Positions 57,537 through 64,000 of a stretch of 64,000 bases of DNA are shown here, one piece after another. The notes below the pieces were generated by a model. That model searched no databases. It worked only from the letters and a program-made list of their open reading frames with translations, and was not told the origin of the DNA. Each line of letters opens with the position of its first letter. Position 1 is the first letter of the stretch. The DNA is taken from positions 10,104,729 through 10,168,728 of the forward strand of contig CM055885.1 of NCBI GenBank assembly GCA_029582165.1, read 5' to 3'. Source of the stretch: Portulaca oleracea. Lineage: Eukaryota > Streptophyta > Magnoliopsida > Caryophyllales > Portulacaceae. A program made the position numbers and the translations under genes.

Positions 57537-57626
<90 letters not shown>
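57537..57626. repeat. (AT)n microsatellite, possible LINE tail
   Basis: Two (AT)n runs separated by ACATAATAC, preceded by ATAAAT units. It lies directly at the 3' side of the minus-strand LINE remnant. Confidence 0.85.
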
Positions 57627-57627
<1 letters not shown>

Positions 57628-58378
57628 AAAGAAATTAACTCTTCATTCCAAAAAAAAAAGGGATCTCCCAACAAGAGAGTCCAAACAGATACAAAAAAAC
57701 AGAACCCAGAAACATCTATCGCATGAGTAAATCTATACACTTATTGTATCTAGGAGATTTTTTAGCAAGGAACAAAAACATATGTATAAGAGTATGTTGA
57801 ATCTTCTTTATGGCATCTTCCGTAGTCATTGCCTGTTTACCCATGGGGAACCTTTTGTAGTTCCTACTTTCCCAAACAACAACTATGGTTGAAGTTAGGA
57901 CAGCCGCAGCAATCAACTTGATGAAATGAGGCCATTTTAAGTGCTTCCAATTTGACATCCAGTGGGTTAAAGAAATATAACCCTTCTTGATACCCAACTT
58001 ATCACAAAAATGATCAACAATTTTTTGAGCAAATGAACAATTCACCAATAAATGATCAATTGATTCCTCACCAATATCACACATGCAGCAACCAGTGGCA
58101 AGAACACTTCCATGAGCAGCAAGTCGAGCAGCCACAGGAAGACGTTTGTGCGCAGCAGTCCAAGCAGTGAAGATATGACGAGGGGGGGAAATACCATTCC
58201 AAATAATTCGACTCCAAGTCCATTTTAGCAGCAGTAGGCAGTAACCAATCATAGCATAATTTGACAGAGAACATACCATTATTTTCACCTCTCCACTGCC
58301 ATGCACTATGATCCCCCCATTTGATTTTCTCTTTAATTCTACACACTTGTTTCCAGCTCCAAGTGCAATCATAATTTA
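57627..58378 (-). pseudogene. LINE ORF2 C-terminal fragment (zinc-binding RT domain)
   Basis: The minus strand encodes a start-of-domain segment KEKIKWGDHSAWQWRGENN and FSVKLCYDWLLP in one frame. In a shifted frame follow WNGISPPRHIFTAWTAAHKR, CCMCDIGEESIDHLLVNC and a C-terminal tail to a stop near 57716. This is the zinc-binding domain found after the reverse transcriptase of plant LINEs. A frameshift lies near 58210. The fragment is 5'-truncated, as usual for LINEs. AATCATA-type sequence on both sides might be a decayed target duplication. Confidence 0.75.
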
Positions 58379-58479
58379 TAATATGTATATGTATATATTG
58401 CAATCATAATTTAGCTCCTACATTAAGAGGAATATTACAAATTATACTACAATTATTTAGTAATTAAGGATATATATTG

Positions 58480-58817
58480 TGCCAAATGTAAGTTGCTAAA
58501 ATTGTAAATTTATAATTAGAATATTATTAGTAGCATATCATATATGCCACAAAACCTATAAATTTGTGGCAAAGTTAATATTGTAGCAAAGTAAAATTGC
58601 TACAAATCATAAGCTTTTGTAGCATTTTAACATTTATGGCAATTCGAGATTTGCCACAAAAGCCTTACAATTTGTAGCAATTTCAAATTTGCTACAAAAG
58701 CCTTTTGTAACAAGGCATTTGTGGCATCTTTGTGGCAATTTCAAAAAATGCTACAAAATGCTATTGTAGTAATATTTTGGTATATTGTAGCAAAATATGA
58801 TGCCACAAATAACCATT
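58480..58817 (-). repeat. Right subterminal repeats of CACTA element
   Basis: More than ten copies of TTTGTAGCAATTT/TTGCCACAAA-like motifs in both orientations. The block is longer than the left one. Confidence 0.8.
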
Positions 58818-58832
58818 TTTGTTGTAGTGTAG

Positions 58833-59388
58833 AATTAACCAATGATGAGAGTTTAACGTCACTCACAAACAAGAGGCTCAATCAAGGCATTCAAAATGCT
58901 ATTGAATATCACTGAAGTTAATGTCCTCAAGCTGCCGATTACAATGTATATAAAGCTAGGGTTTAGATAGCTGATTAAAGGTTTCCCCTAGCTCAAGAAA
59001 CTCCCTAATTAAGCATTAAGCTACTTAACTAACTTAGTAAGCTAATTAAGGCTCATTACAAGCTGGAGCAAAATAAAAGCAAATAAAAAGACAACAAACG
59101 CGTCTCATTGTTACAAAAACGGATAGTTCACTTCATGAGCTGGAAAAGATCTCAACATCTCAGAAATGAAGTCTTCACGGAGGACCTCAATGCAGGATCA
59201 CCTCACAGACTTGGAATATCCTCAACAGTTCAGAAGTGATGTCTTCATAGAGGACCTCAGGACTGGCAAATACCTTCACTGAGCTGGAAAGTCCTCAACA
59301 ACTCTAAAGTGAAGTCTTCAAAGTACTGGTGAGGACCTCAATCTAAAGATATGGAATTGAGAAATAGCCTCACTGGCTGGCTGTTGCC
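58833..59388 (-). repeat. 3' LTR of gypsy M, proximal piece, U3 end missing
   Basis: Continues the LTR from 46592 and matches 62743-63293. The first 175-180 bp of the LTR are missing. The LTR is joined directly to an integrase coding fragment. Confidence 0.85.
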
Positions 59389-59601
59389 ATTTTACTAAAT
59401 CTGTCCACAACTACCATAATTAAATCTTTTCCTCTTTGAGTTCTTGGTAGACCAACAATGAAGTCTAGGCTGATGTATTCCCAGGGACTGTTTGGTACTG
59501 GAAAAGGTGTGTCCTAGAGGTAAACTATGACTCTTGGCCAATTGACAACTTGCACACCTCCTGACCCAATGCTCCATATCTCTCCTCATTTTAGGCCACA
59601 A
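59389..59601 (-). pseudogene. int: gypsy M integrase fragment
   Basis: MWPKMRRDMEHW and [15 protein letters not shown] form the zinc-binding part. After a frame change the start of the catalytic core is seen ([11 protein letters not shown] on the minus strand near 59390-59420). It stops there, and the rest of integrase and the polypurine tract are deleted. Confidence 0.8.
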
Positions 59602-60297
59602 TAATGTTCCTTCACCGTAAGAAGGGTCTTTCTCAATACCAAAATGACCTGCTAAGCAACCTTCATGCAGATATCAACAACTCTCTAAAACTGATCCTTG
59701 GAATACATAACCTTGCTCCTTTGAAGAGAAATCTCTGGTCTATATGGTATAGACTTTGAGGATGTCTTTGACATTTCTGGTACAACTCTCCAAAATCTTC
59801 ATCATTCTCATACAAAGCTTTCAACTGTTCAAAATCAAGCACTCTTTCATCCAAAACTTGCAACAACAAGTATCTTCTGGACAATGCATTTACTCCTTTG
59901 TTAAGCTTCCCAAATTTATGATGGATCACAAAATGAAATTGTTGCATGAACTCCACCCAAGTAGCATGCCTGGTGTTGAGTTTATGCCGCCCCTGAATGT
60001 ATTTGAGGGCCTCATGATCACTATGCAAAATAAATTCAGCTCCAATAAGAAAATGCCTCCAATGTTGTAAAGCTCTAATGATGGCATAAAACTCCTTATC
60101 ATATGTGTTGTACTTCCTCTTGGCCTCATTGAGTTTCTCAGTGAAATAAGCTATTGGTTTTCCCTCTTGAGTCAACATTGCTCCAATGCCCACGCCTGAG
60201 GCATCACACTTCACTTCAAAGACTTTGGCAAAACAAGGTAATGCCAACACTAGTGTTGAGGTTAACTGTCTCTTAATCTCCTCAAAAGCTTTCTATG
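59602..60297 (-). pseudogene. pol: gypsy M RNase H and linker
   Basis: [27 protein letters not shown] and HSDHEAL mark RNase H. LSRRYLLLQVLD and LFKGARLCIP mark the linker to integrase. The open stretch is 59663-60250. Upstream it begins with KAFEEIKRQL, directly at the deletion that removed reverse transcriptase. Confidence 0.85.
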
Positions 60298-61146
60298 CAG
60301 TTGGTGCCATTCTATAGGCTGGTTTGTTTGGTAGGATAGATCATGGGATGAGGTCAATTTTATGCTGGATATCTCTCTTAGGGGGTAAACCTGGTGGCAT
60401 TTTTTCTAGAAAAACATGTAGGTATTGGTTTAGGATGGGTTGGAATAAAGGATGGCTATTTTGTGGGGCTGGTTCATTTTGTGAGGCTGGTTATTCATCA
60501 AGATCAAGTAAAAACTGAACTCATGATGTTCAGTTGGTAAAATCACATCAAGGGATGGCTCAACAATGAGGTTTTTGGTTCTTTTTGTGAGCTGAGATGG
60601 TTTAAGTGGGGTGAGGACAATCTTCTTGTGGTTTAGGTTAAGGGAATAAGTATTTGCTCTTCCATTATGGTTAACAGATCTATCAAACAACCAAGGTTTT
60701 CCCAACAACAAATGACAAGCATCCATAGGCATAACATCACACTACACTTCATCTTTATAAACTGGATCAATTGAAAAATTCACAAGACATTTGGATGAGA
60801 TTTTGATACCTTTGCTTTGACTCAACCACTGGATGGTGAAAGGTGCTGGATGAGGACAGGTTTGCAAGTTAAGCTTTTGCACCATAGTTTGTAAGGCTAC
60901 ATTGGTACAGCTTCCTCCATCAATAATCAAGGAACATATCTTCCCATGAACAGTGCATCGAGTGTGAAAAATATTCTCCCTTTGCTCAGCCTCCTCATCA
61001 TTGATAGAACTACTAAGGACCCTCTTGATCACCAACATTTCACCTTCATCAAGTTTGGCCTCAACTTCCTCTTCATCATACACAGGATCTTCTTGAGGTT
61101 CATCAAACTGTTCTTCCTCAACAATTGACTCGGGTTCAACAAACAA
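60298..61146 (-). pseudogene. pol: gypsy M protease and start of reverse transcriptase
   Basis: The protease segment has LIIDGGSCTN where G1 has [10 protein letters not shown], so the active-site serine is replaced by glycine. [18 protein letters not shown] follows after a stop. A segment of the form [14 protein letters not shown], then YRMAP, ends at about 60300. From there the sequence jumps to the RNase H region. Confidence 0.82.
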
Positions 61147-62289
61147 TACTGCTTGATATTATGCCAAAGTGATTGCTCTTCTGTTTGGACATTCTGAGGC
61201 TAGATGTCCAAGACCTTAACATCTAAAACATCTTCTCTTAGGGAATGCTCGACTAGCAGGGACTTGGGTTCTTTGTGGGGGATTTTGGGATTGTATTTGA
61301 GGTGGTTTAGGGGCTGGATATATGGTTTATGGTTGTGGGGATGGATAGGCTCTTTGAGGTGGGTTATAGGGTTTGGTATAGTGGTCTAATTTGGTTTGAG
61401 GATAGGTTTTGGTTGGGTACTTGCTTCTATACTCCTTCCTTTGGGCCTTCTTCTGTTGTTTCACCTTATGAGCCAAAGAACTCAGCTCATCAAGTGAATG
61501 GTACACCTGTAGCTCAACAACATTCTAGATATTATCATTCAACCCTGCAAGATACCTCACATAGGTCTGAACTTCATTCTCCTTCATGTTACACTTCCAT
61601 AGTAGATGCTCAAACTCCTTGGTATACTCCTCAACAGATTTGCTACCCTAGACCAAGTGTTGAAGCTTGAAATATTTCTCCTTCATGTAACTTTCAGGTA
61701 AAAACTTCTCCTTGAGCTTCTGCCTCATTTCAACCCATGTACTGACTTTAGCTTCACCTATCTCCTCTCTCCTCTCTCCTCCTTTTCAAGTTATTCCACC
61801 ATGTAGATGCATATTTCTTCAGCTTCAATGCAACCAACTTCACTTTGTTCTCCTCAGACAACTCCCTCAAATGAAACATCCTCTCAACTGTTTGCAACCA
61901 ATCCACGAATACATCAGAATCTAACTCTCCTCCAAACTCAAGAATATCTATTTTGAAATCCAACTTCTCTACTCTTCTATCTTCCCTCCTTTCTTCTCTT
62001 TCACATCTACTGCTAACTTCATCTCCACTAGTCCTAGGTGACCTCCTTACATGCCTCCTTCTTCTGTGATATCTAGGTCCTCTTCTTCCTCTCCCAGTTT
62101 CACTAAAAGCGTTCTCCTCTTCTTCTTCTTTTTCATATTCCACATCAGATTCTCTATTGATCTCTCTCCTGTACAACCTCATATAATATTGCAACTATTC
62201 ACTCATGATTATCATTTTCCCTTCATTTCCTCCTTCTCCCTCAAGGCTTGTTTTGCTACTTCCTGAGGTGTTTTACAACATCCCGACAT
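61147..62289 (-). pseudogene. gag: gypsy M gag
   Basis: Starts at ATG 62289 (MSGCCKTPQEV) and runs with stops and frame changes. It contains an Arg/Glu-rich part, DVFVDWLQTVERM, KVKLVALKLKKYASTWW (61790-61900) and a remnant CCHC knuckle near 61185-61230 that contains a stop. Same layout as G1 gag. Confidence 0.82.
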
Positions 62290-62339
62290 TATGAACTACA
62301 CAAATAACACAATAAGACCTTCCTCCAAGATGAAACTCA

Positions 62340-62351
62340 GCTATGATACCA
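62340..62351 (-). other. Primer binding site of gypsy M
   Basis: Minus strand TGGTATCATAGC, the tRNA-iMet site with one G-to-T change. Confidence 0.85.
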
Positions 62352-62355
62352 ATTA

Positions 62356-63468
62356 TGATGTATGCAAGGTCGCCAAGATCAGAGTATTGACCTCACAATA
62401 CACCATATTAACATTCACACACACAATTCAGGCCTCTTAACAGAGAATCAAGCACAAACACTCCAAAACAGACCTCACGACAGAAAATCAATTACAACCT
62501 CCTCCAAAACAGAGTACAAACACCAATGAACAAATGGATGAAATGATGATCGAATGAACAAACTTACAATCAAACAGTAAATAGAGGATAGACTTGAGCT
62601 CGAGCTAATACAGGCACACCACAGCTAGAACATAAAGGGCAATGGACTCGATGACCTCAATGGATACAGGCACACCACCATCAAAGCTATCGAGCTCTAC
62701 ATGCACCACAAGGATTGCCAAATCCTTGATACTGAAGTAGAATTAACCAAGGCTGAGAGTTTAACGTCACTCACAAACAAGAGGCTCAATCAAGGCACTC
62801 AAAATGCTATTGAATATCACTGAAGTTAATGTCCTCAAGTTGCCGATTACAATGTATATAAAGCTAGGGTTTAGATAGCTGATTAAGGGTTTTGCTCAAG
62901 AAACTCCCTAGTTAAGCATTAAGCTACTTAACTAACTTAGTAAGCTAATTAAGGCTCATTATAAGCTGGATTGCATCAAAATAAAAGGAAATAAAAAGAC
63001 AACAAACACGTCTCATTATTACAAAAACGGATAGTTCACTTCATGAGCTGGAAAAGACCTCAACAGCTCAGAAATGAAGTCTTCATGGAGGACCTCAATG
63101 CAGGATCACCTCACTGAACTGGAATATCTTCAACAGTTCAAAAGTGATGTCTTCATAGAGGACCTCAGGACTGGCAAATACATTCATTGAGCTGGAAAGT
63201 CCTCAACAACTCTAAAGTGAAGTCTTCAAAGTATTGGTGAGGGCCTCAATCCAAAGATATGCAATTGAGAAATAGCATCACTGGCTAGCTGCTACTGCTG
63301 ATGTTGATGTTGTTGCTGCTGGATGACCTCAGGACCTGGTGGACCATAATAAAACACTCTTGGATGTCAGTGTTTTATGCTGAAGATGATGAGGTCATTG
63401 CAGCTCCTGATGTTGGCTCTTGATAACTTGGTTCTGGACTTTGGACATTTGATGGAGGACCTCCATCA
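62356..63468 (-). repeat. 5' LTR of gypsy M
   Basis: 1113 bp. On the minus strand it starts with a perfect palindrome (63450-63468) and ends CATACATCA. It carries the GGTGTG-CTGTATC motif shared with G1 and O. AGGTCCTC/GAGGACCT inverted motifs recur at about 59180-59340 and 63090-63250. Confidence 0.88.
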
Positions 63469-63473
63469 TGTCA

Positions 63474-64000
63474 ACCCGCCAAGCTCCCTCACCAAGTAAT
63501 GTCCAGATTATGAAGGAGAAGGCAGACCTTGAGAAGCATGTGAAGTTCCTTTTAATTCAACTTCAATGTTGTATGTATTTGCAACGAGAAACGCTAATGG
63601 AATATGAAGGAGAAGGTTCTACTTCTGGAAATCCATTTGGTGATGACAAATATGAGGCCCTCAACAGATGTGAATCAAGAGAAGAAAGACTAAACGGCAA
63701 GGTAGATGTTCCTGAATTTGGAGGTAATCTTGATCTTGAAAATTATCTTGATTGGTTGCAGACCATAGAACGTGTCTTTGATCTCAAGGACATCCATGAT
63801 GATAAGAAGGTCAAGTATGTAGCCTTGAAACTGAAAAAGCAAGCCTCAATCTGGTGGACCAACCTCCAGAAGAAAAGAATGGCCTTAGGAAAGAATAAGG
63901 TGCGTACGTGGGAAAAGATGAAGAAGAAGCTTCAATCCAAGTTTCTTCCAGCAAGCTATCTCTAGGATAACTAAGTTTGGTCACCATAGGAAGCCCGAAT
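63474..64000 (+). pseudogene. gag: gag of gypsy O, continuation after element M
   Basis: From 63474 the frame gives STRQAPSPSN-like sequence, EKADLEKHVKFLL, then VDVPEFGGNLDLENYLDWLQ and KVKYVALKLKKQASIWW. These are the same capsid motifs as in G1 and M. Stops appear at 63963 and 63972. The rest of the element lies beyond the window. Confidence 0.85.

Larger units (their letters stand above)
46593..58829. mobile_element. CACTA (En/Spm) transposon, non-autonomous, carrying nested insertions
   Basis: Termini CACTACAACAAA at both ends in inverted orientation, with a 3-bp target duplication TAG (46590-46592, 58830-58832). Both flanks join precisely into an LTR that is uninterrupted at 62745. Subterminal regions are filled with short repeats. 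Removing the nested elements leaves about 4-5 kb with no recognisable transposase, so it is non-autonomous or heavily decayed. Confidence 0.93.
46204..63468 (-). mobile_element. Ty3/gypsy retrotransposon M, minus strand, internally deleted and interrupted
   Basis: On the minus strand: LTR 63468-62356, primer site TGGTATCATAGC, gag, protease, a deleted reverse transcriptase, RNase H, a truncated integrase, then the second LTR, which is split by a CACTA transposon (59388-58833 and 46592-46204). The flanks CGTCG (46199-46203) and TGTCA (63469-63473) fit one target duplication altered by two CpG-type transitions. Its proteins are close relatives of those of G1. Confidence 0.85.

Noticed and set aside
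58364..58412. Duplicated GCAATCATAATTTA as a transposon footprint
   Set aside because: Short, AT-rich and only 34 bp apart. It may relate to the LINE 5' end but cannot be proven.
63468..63473. ATG 63468 as the start of gag
   Set aside because: The ATG is formed by the LTR end of element M plus the target duplication. The real start is at 46123.

Overview
This window looks like repeat-dominated intergenic DNA from a large plant nuclear genome, most likely a eudicot. I see no intact host gene. Almost every stretch belongs to a transposable element: Ty3/gypsy LTR retrotransposons of the Tat/Ogre, Athila-like and chromovirus-like types, a Cassandra solo LTR carrying 5S rRNA sequence, a Copia-type solo LTR, a CACTA DNA transposon and a LINE fragment. 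Plant tRNA primer sites, TGTA..TACA and TG..CA LTR ends, 3-bp and 5-bp target-site duplications and CACTA termini support this. The species cannot be named from the sequence alone.

Left part (1-5.8 kb): about 1.1 kb of unassigned sequence, then an Athila-like non-autonomous element (1120-5830) with a complete left LTR, a truncated right LTR and one decayed ORF of unknown function. Its right end is cut at a junction holding 29 bp of filler copied from about 450 bp away.

Middle part (5.9-36.7 kb): two copies of one Ogre-like, mostly non-coding LTR element in opposite orientations. The outer copy is on the minus strand (LTRs at 36672-34641 and 6907-5858). The inner copy is on the plus strand (LTR 13516-15612, internal region to about 24975) and sits inside the outer one. 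The result is a large interrupted inverted repeat. The 3' end of the inner copy is lost and replaced by a piece of a minus-strand Athila-like element (24975-28154) and a 3.4-kb TGTAA..TTACA block, probably a long LTR (28155-31596). A Cassandra solo LTR (11443-11738) interrupts only the outer copy. The inner copy keeps the matching empty site. Both copies retain a gag remnant with a C/H-rich finger and many tandem arrays.

Right part (37-64 kb): a nest several insertions deep. A plus-strand gypsy element (LTR to 46086, gag from 46123, resuming at 63474) received a 7.3-kb gypsy element in its LTR (37579-44880, duplication AGAGG). It also received a minus-strand gypsy element in its gag (46204-63468, duplication CGTCG/TGTCA). 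That minus-strand element was hit in its LTR by a 12.2-kb CACTA transposon (46593-58829, duplication TAG). The CACTA element itself carries a Copia-type solo LTR (48982-49990, duplication TCAAT), a 6.2-kb gag-only Tat-type element (51007-57166, duplication ATGTT) and a LINE remnant. All coding regions are broken by stops, frameshifts or deletions, so nothing here is likely to move on its own.

The most unusual signal is a set of tandem arrays of short hairpins in which stem bases change in complementary pairs from unit to unit while loops or flanks stay nearly constant. It occurs in the Ogre-like copies (7.3-8.7, 12.9-13.5, 18.9-20.3, 23.5-24.9 kb), the gag-only Tat-type element (53.5-55.7 kb) and Athila-like LTRs (1.3, 5.3-5.4, 26.0-26.1 kb).
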